NCBI GenBank assembly: GCA_964404605.1
Contig: CAYOKT010000011.1
Span: 1 to 49,517, forward strand
DNA: 49,517 nucleotides
Source: CAYOKT01 sp964404605
GTDB taxonomy: Bacteria; Electryoneota; Electryoneia; Electryoneales; Electryoneaceae
Direction: 5' to 3'
The position numbers and the translations under genes were made by a program. Of this stretch, positions 17,551 to 27,700 are shown one piece after another (position 1 is the first letter of the stretch; the number at the start of each line of letters is the position of its first letter). Under the pieces are notes generated by a model. The model was given only the letters and a program-made list of their open reading frames with translations. It did no database searches and was not told the origin of the DNA.

Positions 17551-18300
17551 ATGGCGGAAACGGAATTTCTCGAACAATCCGCCCTCTGGTACGACTCGGA
17601 CGAAGGGTTCAAGCGGGACTGGGGGAGTTTCCACAAGCGGCTGATGGCCTACCGTTTCGCCCGTGTGGACTCCTGGATGCGCGGCGACAACTGCCTCGAA
17701 CTCGGCACGGCGGACGGGGAATCGACCCAGTACCTCTTCCCCAGGTTCGCGCGCGTGGTCGCGGTGGACGGGGCGGAGCACTTCGTCGAGTTCGTGAAGA
17801 AACGGTTCCGGGAGCAGGTGGATGCGGGGGCCTTCGAGGTCCACCTCTCCCTGTTCGAGACCTTCGAGACGGAGGAGCGTTTCGATGTCGTCCTCGCGAC
17901 GCACATCCTCGAGCACCTCGAGGACCCGGTCGGTTTCCTGCGCCGGGCGAAGCGCTTCCTGAAGCCGGACGGGGTGCTCATCGCGATGGTGCCGAACGCC
18001 GGTTCGCTGCACCGGCAGGTCGCCGTGAAGATGGGCCTGCTGGAAACCCCCCAGTCGTTCAACCCGCAGGACATTCAGCTCGGCCACCTCCGCATCTACT
18101 ACCCGGAGGAGCTGCGGGCCGACATCGAAGCGGCCGGGCTGGAGGTCGTCGAGCAGGGGGGGATCTTCCTCAAGCCCCTGACGAACAAGCAGATCCAGGA
18201 GACTTGGACGCAGGAGATGATGGACGGCTTCTACGAGCTGGGCAAGGAGTACCCGGAGATCGCCGCGGAGACCTATGCCGTATGCCGCCTGCCCCGCTGA
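17551..18300 (+). CDS. SAM-dependent methyltransferase
   Basis: 249 residues. It is a class I methyltransferase: 'NCLELGTADGESTQYLF' motif I, 'VVAVDGAEHFVEFV', 'ERFDVVLATHILEHLEDPVGFLRRAKRFLKPDGVLIAMVPN', with a C-terminal lid 'LGHLRIYYPEELRADIEAAGLEVVEQGG' characteristic of Methyltransf_23 enzymes acting on sugars or lipids. It likely caps or decorates the glycan made by this operon (inference from position). GGGAG lies at a normal distance before the ATG, and its 3' end overlaps the HAD gene by 19 bp. Confidence 0.88.
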   Translation: MAETEFLEQSALWYDSDEGFKRDWGSFHKRLMAYRFARVDSWMRGDNCLELGTADGESTQYLFPRFARVVAVDGAEHFVEFVKKRFREQVDAGAFEVHLSLFETFETEERFDVVLATHILEHLEDPVGFLRRAKRFLKPDGVLIAMVPNAGSLHRQVAVKMGLLETPQSFNPQDIQLGHLRIYYPEELRADIEAAGLEVVEQGGIFLKPLTNKQIQETWTQEMMDGFYELGKEYPEIAAETYAVCRLPR

Positions 18301-18920
18301 TCGTTCTCGACCTTGACGGGACGTTGATCGACACGTTTCCGCGCCATCACCGGACCTATCGGCGGATCGCCGGGGAGTTCGGGCTCGAACCGCTGGAGTT
18401 CGACAGGTACCGGCGGCTGAGGCGGCGGGGGCGCAGCAACCTCGAGGTCCTGCTCCGCGGCGGGCTGCCGGAGGAGAAGGCGGAGGCGGCGCGAGCGTTG
18501 TGGCGGGAGTGGATCGAATCGGGAGAGATGCTGGCGCTGGACCGCCCGCTGGCGGGGGTCATCCCCTGGCTCGAGGAGTGGAGCGGCGTCGCGCGCCTTG
18601 TGCTCGCAACCGTCCGGAGCCGGGAGGATAACCTGGCCCGCCAGCTCGAGGCGCTGGACCTGCCCCGCTACTTCGAGCGGGTGGTCGTGGTCCGGCACAA
18701 CGGTGACCCCGGGGGCGCCAAGGCGGAAGCGGTGGAATCGACCGCCGGGGGAGGCGCCGTGGCCTGGGTCGGGGACACGGAGGCGGACATGCGGGCCGCC
18801 GCGCGGGTCGGTGCGCGACCCACCGGCGTGCTCACCGGGATGCGCTCCGCGGGTGTCTTGAGGCGCGCGGGCGCTGCGCGGGTGGTACAGTCCATCGCGA
18901 GGATTCATTCATGGAACTGA
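18282..18920 (+). CDS. HAD-superfamily phosphatase
   Basis: 212 residues. HAD motif I is 'VLDLDGTLIDT', motif II 'LVLATVRS', motif IV 'VAWVGDTEADMRAA', with a helical cap of about 65 residues (subclass C1) between motif I and II, as in phosphoglycolate phosphatase-like enzymes. In glycan clusters such enzymes remove phosphate from sugar or polyol phosphates. The open frame extends upstream into the methyltransferase, but the ATG at 18282 is the first that yields motif I at the usual distance. Its end overlaps the aminotransferase start by 10 bp. Confidence 0.85.
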   Translation: MPPAPLIVLDLDGTLIDTFPRHHRTYRRIAGEFGLEPLEFDRYRRLRRRGRSNLEVLLRGGLPEEKAEAARALWREWIESGEMLALDRPLAGVIPWLEEWSGVARLVLATVRSREDNLARQLEALDLPRYFERVVVVRHNGDPGGAKAEAVESTAGGGAVAWVGDTEADMRAAARVGARPTGVLTGMRSAGVLRRAGAARVVQSIARIHSWN

Positions 18921-20053
18921 ACGGCGTACCCTTCATCGACCTCGCGCCTTCCCATGCCGAACTGGCCGGGGAGATCACGGGCGCACTGCAGCGTGTGCTG
19001 CGGCGCTCGCGGTACATCCTCGACGAGGAGGTCGCCGCCTTCGAGGAGGAGTTCGCCGCCTGGTGCGGGGCCGGGCAGGCCGTCGGCGTCGGGTCGGGCA
19101 CGGACGCGCTGCACCTCGCCCTGCGGGCCTGCGGCATCGGGCCGGGGGACGAGGTGATCACCGTGTCCCACACCTTCATCGCCACCCCGCTCGCCGTCTC
19201 GATGACCGGCGCGACGCCGGTGTTCGTGGACATCGACCCGCGGACACGGCTGATCGACCCCCGGCGTGTCGAGGCGGCGGTCGGCCCCCGGACGCGCGCG
19301 ATTCTCCCGGTGCACCTGTACGGCCGCTGCGCACCGATGGGTCCGCTGCTCGAGATCGCCCGCAAGAAGGGTCTGAAGGTCATCGAGGACGCCTCGCAGG
19401 CGCACGGCGCATCATGGCACGGGAAGAGGGCGGGGAGCTTCGGAGACGCGGCGGCGTTCAGCTTCTACCCGACGAAGAACCTCGGCGCGCTGGGGGACGG
19501 CGGCGCGGTGCTGACGAATGACGGGGAAATCGCCGACGCGCTGCGTCTCCTGCGGAACTACGGCCAGTCCCGCAAGCACCACCACATCGTCCCCGGGTTC
19601 AACAGCCGTCTCGACGAGCTTCAGGCCGCGGTGCTGCGGGTGAAGCTGCCCCACCTCGACCGGTGGAACGAAGAGCGCAGGGGGCTGGCTCATCTCTACG
19701 ACAGCCTCCTCCCCGAAACCATCACCCGCCCGGAAGCCGACGCCGATGGGGAGCAGGTCTACCACCTCTACGTCATCGAGGCGGATGAGCGCGACCGCCT
19801 GCAGCGGCACCTCGCGCACCACGGCATCCGGACCCAGGTCCATTATCCCCTCCCGGCCCACCTTCAGCCGGCGTACCGGAAACCCGGAAGCCACCGGGTC
19901 GCGGGTCCGCTGGAGGCCACGGAGCGGGCGGCGCGGCGGGTACTCTCACTCCCCCTCTACCCCGGGATGACGGAGGAGGCGGTTCATCGTGTGGCGGAGG
20001 CGGTCCGGAAATTCCACGCGGCGGAAACCGAAAGCGCGAGGGCGGCCTCATGA
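18911..20053 (+). CDS. DegT/DnrJ/EryC1/StrS-family PLP aminotransferase
   Basis: 380 residues, full length for the family. It has 'RYILDEEVAAFEEEFAAW', 'VGSGTDALHLAL', 'TFIATPLAV', 'PVHLYGRC', 'IEDASQAHGA' (PLP Asp and Gln), 'AAFSFYPTKNLGALGDGG' with Schiff-base Lys189, 'NYGQSRKHHH' and 'GFNSRLDELQAAVL'. These enzymes transfer an amino group from glutamate to a 3- or 4-keto nucleotide sugar, so the operon probably makes an amino sugar from a keto intermediate of one of the epimerase-type genes. The stop overlaps the next start by four bases (ATGA). Confidence 0.92.
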   Translation: MELNGVPFIDLAPSHAELAGEITGALQRVLRRSRYILDEEVAAFEEEFAAWCGAGQAVGVGSGTDALHLALRACGIGPGDEVITVSHTFIATPLAVSMTGATPVFVDIDPRTRLIDPRRVEAAVGPRTRAILPVHLYGRCAPMGPLLEIARKKGLKVIEDASQAHGASWHGKRAGSFGDAAAFSFYPTKNLGALGDGGAVLTNDGEIADALRLLRNYGQSRKHHHIVPGFNSRLDELQAAVLRVKLPHLDRWNEERRGLAHLYDSLLPETITRPEADADGEQVYHLYVIEADERDRLQRHLAHHGIRTQVHYPLPAHLQPAYRKPGSHRVAGPLEATERAARRVLSLPLYPGMTEEAVHRVAEAVRKFHAAETESARAAS

Positions 20054-22797
20054 ATCCGGAAGTGCGCGGCAGGCGGCTGATCTTCGTCGGCGGATCCCCC
20101 CGGTCCGGGACCACCCTGGTGCAAAACATCCTCGACACCCATCCGGAAGTGTTCGGCGGCCCGGAGTTCGACCGCACCCGTGACATCATCGAGCTGCGTC
20201 GGAAGCTGCACCACTCCATCGAGCGGGGACGCATCGACACCTATTGCAGTAAAGAGAAGGTGGACGCCGCCCTCGCCGGGATGATCGAAGGCTTCCTCCT
20301 CCCGGCGGCGGACCGCGCGGGGAAACGGTATCTCAGCGAGAAGACGCCGTGGAACGTCCTCGTCTTCTCCGAGCTGCTGGACCTCTTCGGCGCGGCGCGT
20401 TTCCTGCACGTGATCCGCGACCCGCGGGCGATCTTCGCCTCGATGGCCACGGTGGCGGAAAAGGCGCACCGGAAGGGGGTCACCCCTCCCCCCTACACCG
20501 AGGACCTGGACCAGGCCATCGAGCGCATCCGTGAGTGCGCGGCGGCCGGGGAAGCGGCGCGGCGCATGGCGCCGGGGCGGGTGCTCACCATCCAGTACGA
20601 AACCCTCGTGACCCACCCGGAAGCCGAGACCCGGCGGCTGTGCGACTTCCTCTCCCTGCCCTGGCATCCCGAGCTGCTCCACCCCGGGCAGAAGAAGCAC
20701 GCCGGGGAGAAAACCCTCGACGGGGTGTGGTATGACAGGAAGGACTTCTACCGCGACCCGGACACCTCGCGCATCGACCGGTGGCGGGAGAAACTGGCGA
20801 GCGAACAGGTGGCGCGGCTCAACGCCGCCTTCGCCGCCGACCCCCTCTTCCGCGGGTTCGGGTACGACTTCACCGCGGACGCCCGCAGCGCCGGGGACCG
20901 GATCACGGTGCCCGCAGAGGAGCAGGACAGCCACGCGCAACACGGCGCGGAAGGGGCGGCGGATCGCCCGAAGATCAGCGTCGTGCTGATCACCTGCAAC
21001 TCGGGGAAATACGTCCGGGAATCGATCGAGAGCCTCCTCGCGCAGACGCTCCCCTTCCACGAGATCCTCATCTGCGACGACCACTCCGAGGATGACACCT
21101 GGGAGATCATCAGCGAATACGCGGGGAAATATCCCGGCCTGATCCGGGCTTTCCACCACGAACGCAACCTCGGGATCGCGAAGAACCTGAACTTCGGCTT
21201 CCAGCGGGCGACGGGAGACCTGATCACCCTCGTCGCGGGGGATGACCGCTTCCACCCGCGAAAATCCGAGCTGGAATGGGTGGCGCTGCGCGACCACCCG
21301 GAGGCGCGGGTGGTCTATTCCAACGTCCGCGTCATCGACGAGCACAGCCGGCCCGTGAGCCTCTGGTACGAGGGCAAGGGGCCCCGCCCCCCCAGCGGGG
21401 ACGTGTTCCTCCCGGTGTGCACGAAGCGCTTCTTCCCGGGCAACCGCGGGGTGTTCCGCAACTGGATGGTCTACCGCTCCGCCTTCGAGGAGGCCGGCCC
21501 CTTCGATGAGTCCTTCGACCTGTTCAACGACTGGGACATGGCGGTTCGTCTCGCGGCGCGCTTCCCGATCGTCTACTCCGGCGAGGTGCTGGTGGACTAC
21601 CGCCGGCACGGCGAGGGGGTCCACAACTGGCCCGCCCGGCGCCGCGCGACCGACATGGCGGCCGCGATCCACAAGAACATGCCGCTGATCACCGCACGCC
21701 GGCCGGACGAGGTGGAGGAGATCGCCCGCCACCTGCAGGACTTCCTGGAGACGGTCCTCGCGGAGGAGAAGACGGAGGCGAAACCCGGCCCGCAGGCCGC
21801 TCCCTCCCGCCGCGACCGGCGGCGGAAAGCCGCTCCCACACCCTCCGGCGGCGCGGGACAAGTCCATGGGAAAAACGCCGCCTCGTCGCCGGCACCATCT
21901 CCCGGCCCGGTCCCGCCGTTTCTTGTCAACAGTGTCCCCAAGGCGGGAACGCACCTGCTGAAGAAGATCGTCGAGATGCTGCCGGGCATCGCACCCACCG
22001 GCCTCGAGGTGCTCAACTACCTCGCGGACGAGTACGACGGCGGGAGCGGTTCCGCGGAGAAGACCTGTCTCGTCGGCGTGGACTGGCCGCGGCCGGTGCC
22101 GTTGTCGGGCCTGCGGCAGACCCTGATGGACATCCCTCCCGGGCACTTCGCCATCGCCCATTCCCGCTACAGCGAGGAGTTCGGCGCCCTGGTCGAGGAG
22201 CTGGGGATGAGGACCCTGCTGATCCTCCGCGACCCGCGCGACGTGGTCGTTTCGCACGCCTCCTTCGTCGCGCGGAAGCGGGAGCATTTCCTCTATGACA
22301 TCTACGCGCACCTGGGCGAGGAAGAGCGCATCGAGCGGTCGATCACCGGGATCGCACCGGACTCCGGCGGCGGCCCGATGCTGCTGAACATCGCCGAAAG
22401 GTTCCGCAGCGTCCTGCCCTGGATGCCGCGCAAGTATAACTACACCACCTATTTCGAGATGCTCGTCGGGGAGAAGGGCGGCGGGATCCGCGAGGTGCAG
22501 ATCGAGGAGATCCGCAACCTCCTCAAGCATCTCGGCATCCCCGCCCCGGAGGAGAAGATCGAGGCGATCGCGGAGGGGGTGTTCGGCGGAACCTACACCT
22601 ACCGCAAGGGGAGGATCGGGGCATGGCGGAGCCGCTTCACCGAGAAGCACATCCGCCTGTTCAAGGAGATCGCCGGGCAATTGCTCATCGACCTCGGCTA
22701 CGAGCGCGACCTCGACTGGCGGGCGGATGAAACCGCGCCCTGTCCCGCGGAAGCGGCCCCGGCGGACTCCTTCGCCCGGCGGGGGGCGGCGTCATGA
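20050..22797 (+). CDS. Three-domain fusion: sulfotransferase - GT2 glycosyltransferase - sulfotransferase
   Basis: 915 residues. Domain 1 (about 8-285) is a Sulfotransfer_3-type fold with the PAPS 5'-phosphosulfate loop 'GGSPRSGTTLVQNIL' and 3'-phosphate motif 'HVIRDPRAIFASM'. Domain 2 (about 307-550) is a GT2 enzyme: 'KISVVLITCNSGKYVRESIESLLAQT', 'ICDDHSEDDT', 'LVAGDDRFHP' in place of DxD, and 'FNDWDMAVRLA' (ED/WD acceptor motif). A Pro/Ala/Ser linker (about 575-620) leads to domain 3 (about 622-885), a second sulfotransferase: 'VNSVPKAGTHLLKKIVE' and 'LILRDPRDVVVSH'. All are cytosolic; no membrane helix is present. It would add a sugar and sulfate it, if domains 1 and 3 are true PAPS enzymes, which is inference. 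Start and stop overlap both neighbours (ATGA). Confidence 0.85.
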   Translation: MNPEVRGRRLIFVGGSPRSGTTLVQNILDTHPEVFGGPEFDRTRDIIELRRKLHHSIERGRIDTYCSKEKVDAALAGMIEGFLLPAADRAGKRYLSEKTPWNVLVFSELLDLFGAARFLHVIRDPRAIFASMATVAEKAHRKGVTPPPYTEDLDQAIERIRECAAAGEAARRMAPGRVLTIQYETLVTHPEAETRRLCDFLSLPWHPELLHPGQKKHAGEKTLDGVWYDRKDFYRDPDTSRIDRWREKLASEQVARLNAAFAADPLFRGFGYDFTADARSAGDRITVPAEEQDSHAQHGAEGAADRPKISVVLITCNSGKYVRESIESLLAQTLPFHEILICDDHSEDDTWEIISEYAGKYPGLIRAFHHERNLGIAKNLNFGFQRATGDLITLVAGDDRFHPRKSELEWVALRDHPEARVVYSNVRVIDEHSRPVSLWYEGKGPRPPSGDVFLPVCTKRFFPGNRGVFRNWMVYRSAFEEAGPFDESFDLFNDWDMAVRLAARFPIVYSGEVLVDYRRHGEGVHNWPARRRATDMAAAIHKNMPLITARRPDEVEEIARHLQDFLETVLAEEKTEAKPGPQAAPSRRDRRRKAAPTPSGGAGQVHGKNAASSPAPSPGPVPPFLVNSVPKAGTHLLKKIVEMLPGIAPTGLEVLNYLADEYDGGSGSAEKTCLVGVDWPRPVPLSGLRQTLMDIPPGHFAIAHSRYSEEFGALVEELGMRTLLILRDPRDVVVSHASFVARKREHFLYDIYAHLGEEERIERSITGIAPDSGGGPMLLNIAERFRSVLPWMPRKYNYTTYFEMLVGEKGGGIREVQIEEIRNLLKHLGIPAPEEKIEAIAEGVFGGTYTYRKGRIGAWRSRFTEKHIRLFKEIAGQLLIDLGYERDLDWRADETAPCPAEAAPADSFARRGAAS

Positions 22798-24779
22798 TCG
22801 GCCCGGAAGGCGAGAACCTGATCTTCGTGGTCTCCCAGCCCCGCGCGGGGTCCACGCTCCTGCAGCGCATCCTCGGAGGCCACCCGCAGGTCCACACCAC
22901 CGCCGAGCCCTGGATCATGCTCCACCCGCTCTTCGGTCTCAAGAAGAGCGGCATCCACGCCGCCTACGACCACACCCTCGGCCGGCAGGCGCTGGAGGAC
23001 TTCTGCTCCACCCTCCCGGACGGGCGGGAGGCCTGCCTGCGCGCCGTGCGCGCGATGGGCCTCGAACTCTACAACAGCGCCCTGGCCGGAACCGGGAAGA
23101 GCCGGTTCCTCGACAAGACGCCGCGCTACTACTTCATCCTCCCCGAGCTGGCGGAGGTCTTCCCGCGCGCCTCCCTCGTCCTCCTCTTCCGCAATCCCCT
23201 CGCCGTCCTCTCCTCGATCCTCGACTCCTGGCTCTCTTGGGGGAAATGGTGGGAGAACGAGGCGATCGCGCAGTACCGGTACGATCTCCTCGAGGCCCCC
23301 CGGCGCCTCGTCGAGGGGCGGGAGGCGCTGGGCAAGAAGGCGGTCATTCTGCACTACGAAGAGCTGGTCAGCCGCCCGGAGGAGGTCACCCGCGGCCTCT
23401 GCGACCGGCTTGGACTCCCCTTTCAGCACGAGATGCTCGCTTACGGCGGCAAGCCCAAGCCCGCAGGACGCTTCGGCGACACCACCGGCATCGGGAAGCA
23501 CGACCAGCCGGTGGCTCAGTATGTGAAGAAGTGGGTCGGCCGCTTCGCCGACCCGCGGAAACGGCACCTGGGACGCGCCTACCTCTCCCTGCTCGGTCCG
23601 AACCTGCTCGAGCGGATGGGGTATTCCTTCGTCGAGCTGCAGGAGGACCTGCTCTCCGCGGGCGGGGCGGAGGAACTCCTGCCCGAGGGGGAGGTGGAGA
23701 AGATCGCCCGGGTCGTCGAGCTGCTTGGCCGCCTCGAGGAGGTGGACCGCTCGCCGTTCCCGTCCCTCGAGGCGCAGGAACGGGGAAACGGCGGCGGGAC
23801 ACCTCCGCCCGAAAAGGCCCCCGCCGGAACCGTGAGCGTGGACGGCCGCTCGACAGGGGAGAAGAACACCGCCGCCGAGACCGCGGTGGTGGCCGCACCA
23901 TCGGCGGACGTGGATACGCCCACCGCACCGCACCCCGCCCCGGCGGGGATGAGGGTCCGCGATCCGGAGGAGATCGCCCCCCTGTTCATCGTCGGGCTGC
24001 CGCGGACGGGGACGACGGCGCTCCTGCGCGCGGTCGAAACCATGGAAGCCTTCCGCGGGCGGCACAAGGAAGGGCACATCAGCTACTGGCTGCTGGCGGG
24101 ACTACGAGATCTGCTCGAGAACCCCGACCGTTACGCCCGCACCTTCCGGCACACCTCCATGTGCCACGGGGAGAACTTCGACCGTCTCCTGGCCTGGATC
24201 GCCCGCGGCATCGACGGGTTCAAGCGCGAGATCATGGGCGGGAGGACGGACGGCCGCTGGGTGGACAAGACCCCCGACATCGAACAGATGAAGGTTCTCC
24301 CCACGCTGCAACGGGTCTTCCCCAACGCCCGGGTGATCTTCCTCACCCGCCACCCCCGTGACCAGATCATCTCGCAGCGCAGGAAACACGGGGCGGACGG
24401 GTCCGACGAGCGGATGCTGAACCACTGGGTACAATTCCACTCGATCTACCGGGAAGCGATCCGCCCGCGGTTGAAGCCCGGCACCATCCTGGAGCTGCGG
24501 CAGGAGGACATGGCCCGCGACCCGGTCGGCACCGGGCACCGGGTGGGGGCGTTTCTCGAGGCGAGCGGCGAGGAAGCGGTCCGGATCGGCAACTACCTCG
24601 CATCGAAACGGGAGAACCGGTCGCCCGAAACGGACGAGCAGCAGTTCGATTATACCGGGCAGGCGGGGCAAGAATTCCTCTCTCTCCTCGAACGTATCTG
24701 CGGCGAGGAGATGAAACACTGGGGCTACCGCCCCGCGGGACAGTCCACCACGCACCATGCGGGGAAGGTCGAACGATGA
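22794..24779 (+). CDS. Double sulfotransferase fusion
   Basis: 661 residues. The N-terminal sulfotransferase (about 8-300) has 'FVVSQPRAGSTLLQRIL', 'FLDKTPRYYFIL' and 'LLFRNPLAVLSSIL'; the C-terminal one (about 396-645) has 'FIVGLPRTGTTALLRAV', 'WVDKTPDIEQM' and 'IFLTRHPRDQIISQ'. A low-complexity Gly/Pro/Ala/Thr linker (about 330-390) separates them. The halves are only distantly alike, so this is fusion of two families rather than recent tandem duplication. They probably sulfate the glycan or a lipid at different positions. No PAPS-forming genes (CysD/N/C) are present nearby. It is joined to both flanking genes by 4-bp overlaps. Confidence 0.85.
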   Translation: MIGPEGENLIFVVSQPRAGSTLLQRILGGHPQVHTTAEPWIMLHPLFGLKKSGIHAAYDHTLGRQALEDFCSTLPDGREACLRAVRAMGLELYNSALAGTGKSRFLDKTPRYYFILPELAEVFPRASLVLLFRNPLAVLSSILDSWLSWGKWWENEAIAQYRYDLLEAPRRLVEGREALGKKAVILHYEELVSRPEEVTRGLCDRLGLPFQHEMLAYGGKPKPAGRFGDTTGIGKHDQPVAQYVKKWVGRFADPRKRHLGRAYLSLLGPNLLERMGYSFVELQEDLLSAGGAEELLPEGEVEKIARVVELLGRLEEVDRSPFPSLEAQERGNGGGTPPPEKAPAGTVSVDGRSTGEKNTAAETAVVAAPSADVDTPTAPHPAPAGMRVRDPEEIAPLFIVGLPRTGTTALLRAVETMEAFRGRHKEGHISYWLLAGLRDLLENPDRYARTFRHTSMCHGENFDRLLAWIARGIDGFKREIMGGRTDGRWVDKTPDIEQMKVLPTLQRVFPNARVIFLTRHPRDQIISQRRKHGADGSDERMLNHWVQFHSIYREAIRPRLKPGTILELRQEDMARDPVGTGHRVGAFLEASGEEAVRIGNYLASKRENRSPETDEQQFDYTGQAGQEFLSLLERICGEEMKHWGYRPAGQSTTHHAGKVER

Positions 24780-27700
24780 ACCGGAATCAGCGCCCGCCGA
24801 AGATCAGCGTGATCACCCCCTCCTTCAACCAGGGGGAGTTCCTCGAAACCGCCGTCCGCAGCGTGCTCGACCAGGGGTACCCGGACCTCGAATACCTGAT
24901 CGTGGACGGCGGCTCCGGGGACAGCAGCGTCGAGATCATCAAGCGGTACGAGGAGCATCTCGCCTGGTGGGTCAGCGAGCGGGACAACGGGCAGACGCAC
25001 GCGATCAACAAGGGGTTCCGCCGCGCGACCGGCGACCTCGTCGCCTGGCTCAACTCCGATGATTTCTACCTGCCGCGCGCCTTCGACTTCGCCGCCCAGG
25101 CCTGGATGAACCACCCGGACGCGGGGCTGTACATCGGCAACGGCTGGATGGTGGACCGCCGGGGGAAGCCGCTGCGGCCCTACTCCAACGGGGTCGGCTT
25201 CGATGTCGAGACCCTGCTGCACGGCCAGTGCTACATCCTCCAGCCCTCGGTCTTCATCAACCGGAAAGTCCTCGAGGCGGTCGGCCTGCTCGACGAGAGC
25301 CTGCACTACGAGATGGATGTCGAATACTGGCTGAGGGCGGGGCGCGAGTTCGAGGTCGTCGTGATGGACGAGCCCCTCTCCGCCTACCGATGGTACGAGG
25401 AGATCAAGACGAGCACCGGCGGGATCGAGCGCTGGATCGAGAGCCGGAGCATCCGCCGCCGCTGGACGGACCGTGACCTGACTCCCGGCCTGCTGGTCGA
25501 GCTGCTGCTGACCCTGAAAAACCCGGCGGTGCAGAAGAGCCTGGGCATGGACCTCGGCGAACCGCTCGAGAAAACCTACCGGGAAGCCTACCGGCAGGCG
25601 CAGCGCGTGCTGCAGGTGAAGGACAACATCCCGGTGGGCCGCGGGATCACCTTCAGGCCGGACAAGAGCCTCTCCTTCGCCGTGAAACCCCAATCCTCTC
25701 CCTCCACCCCACCTGCACCCGGGGTGGAACCCGGCCGGCCCGAAGCGCCCGGTGAGTTCCCCTCCCCTCCGCCCGCATCCCCGGCGGCCCCCTTAAAACC
25801 GGAGGTGACGGGGGTTGCGGCGAGGGAAACGGTCCCCGCGGCGGAGAAACGGGAGACCCCGTCGCTCAAGGTGGACATCGTCCTCCAGGCGACGGGATCC
25901 CACGCCTGGGGCGTGGGCGGCGGGTGGGCGAACGCCGCGGACTCCCTCGGCGTGCTGCACCGCGTGTTCCGGCCGACGGCCAAGTGGGACGCCGAGGATG
26001 TCACGGATGATGACGGCCTCTACGAGTACCTCGCCGCGCCGGGTGCGGATGCGATCCTGCTCCTCGGCTTCGACTGGCACTCCCAGATGCTGCACCGTTC
26101 CCCGCGCTGGCGTCAGCGCTGGCGTGAAGCGAAGATTCTCAAGATCCTCTATGTCCAGGAATCGATTGTCAACAGTTGCCGCCTCTTCCAGCACGACCGG
26201 ATGGCGGAGGCGGCCCGCTCGGCTGCGGAGCTGGCGGACCTGATCGTCTACACCGACCTCGCCGACCGCGAGTTCTTCGCCCGTTTTCCCGCCCCCTCCT
26301 TCTGGCAGCCCTTCGGCGTGGATGACACCGTCTTCCACCCTCGCAAGCCGTTCGACCAGCGGATCGCGCGGCCCTTCTTCCGCGGCAAGGTGACGCCGTT
26401 CTTCCGCGATGAAACCTACCGCCCGCGGCGGGAGATGATCGAACACCTGCGGGCCAAGGACCTGATCGAGCTGGTGCCCTATCGCGAGGGGCCGGTCACC
26501 GTGGAGGACATCGCCGCCGACTTCAGCGAGTACCAGGTCGCCCTGAACTTCCCTTCGGTCTTCTCGAACCACCCGACCCGGGTGTACGAGGCGCTGGCCT
26601 GCGGCTGCGCGCTGGTCACCAATCGCACCGGGCTGGAGGAGGTGGATACCCTGTTCCGGGACGGCGCGGAGCTGCTCTACTACTCCAGCGAGACGGAACT
26701 CGAAGAGGCGGTCCGGCGGCTGCTCGCCGACCCGGACTATGCCGCCCGGGTGGCCTCGGCGGGGCGCCTGAAGACACTGCAGCGGTTCACCCTGGTGCAC
26801 CACCTGGAGGAGATGCTCGCGAAGGCCGGTGAGACCCGTGACACCGCCCCGCCGCCCGCCGCCGGGGGCGTGGGGCCGGAACGCGCAGGGAATAAGGCGG
26901 ATGCAGCCGGCGACACCCGCTTGCCCCGTCCCGCCGCGGAGGGGGCGGCGGAACCCGCCACGGGAGGACCGGACAACACCCGCGATGCCGCTCCTCCCCG
27001 CATCGCGGGCGATTCCCCGGACGGGACCATCCTCATCGACGGGGTCATCTTCCAGCTCCAGCACCAGCGCCCGGCAGGGATCAGCCGGGTGTGGAGCGCC
27101 CTGCTGAACGAACTCGCCGGCAGCGAGCTTCAGGGCCGGATCGTGCTCCTCGACCGGGCGGGGACCGCGCCGCCGATCCCCGGCCTCCGGCGGCGCGAGG
27201 TGGCGGCCTGCGACATGAAACAGCCCCGCGGGGAGGCGGAGAAGCTGGAGGCCCTCTGCCGCGAAGAGGGGGCCCTGCTGCACCTCTCGACCTATTTCAC
27301 CTCGCCCCGGGAGACCTTCTCCGCCGTGGTGATCCACGACATGATCCCGGAGATCACCGGGATGGGCATGGGACCCGTCGAGCGGGCCGCCAAGGAGCTG
27401 GCGATCGAGCAGGCCGATGCCTACTTCGCCGTCTCGCGCTCCTCGGCCGAGGACTTCCGCCGTTTCCACCCCGCCCAAGCGGGCAAGCCGATGATCGTGA
27501 TCCCCAACGGCGTCTCCGACGCCTTCCGGCCGCACACGGACGAGGAGATTCGGGCATTGCGGGCGAAGCTCGGGCTCACGAAGCCCTACTTCCTGCTCTC
27601 CGGCCACCGCGGGGGTTACAAGAACGCCCTGCTCTTCTTCCAGGCCCTGGCGCTGCTGGAGCGGCGCGGGGAGTTCGAGGTCCTCTGCACCGGCGGCGCG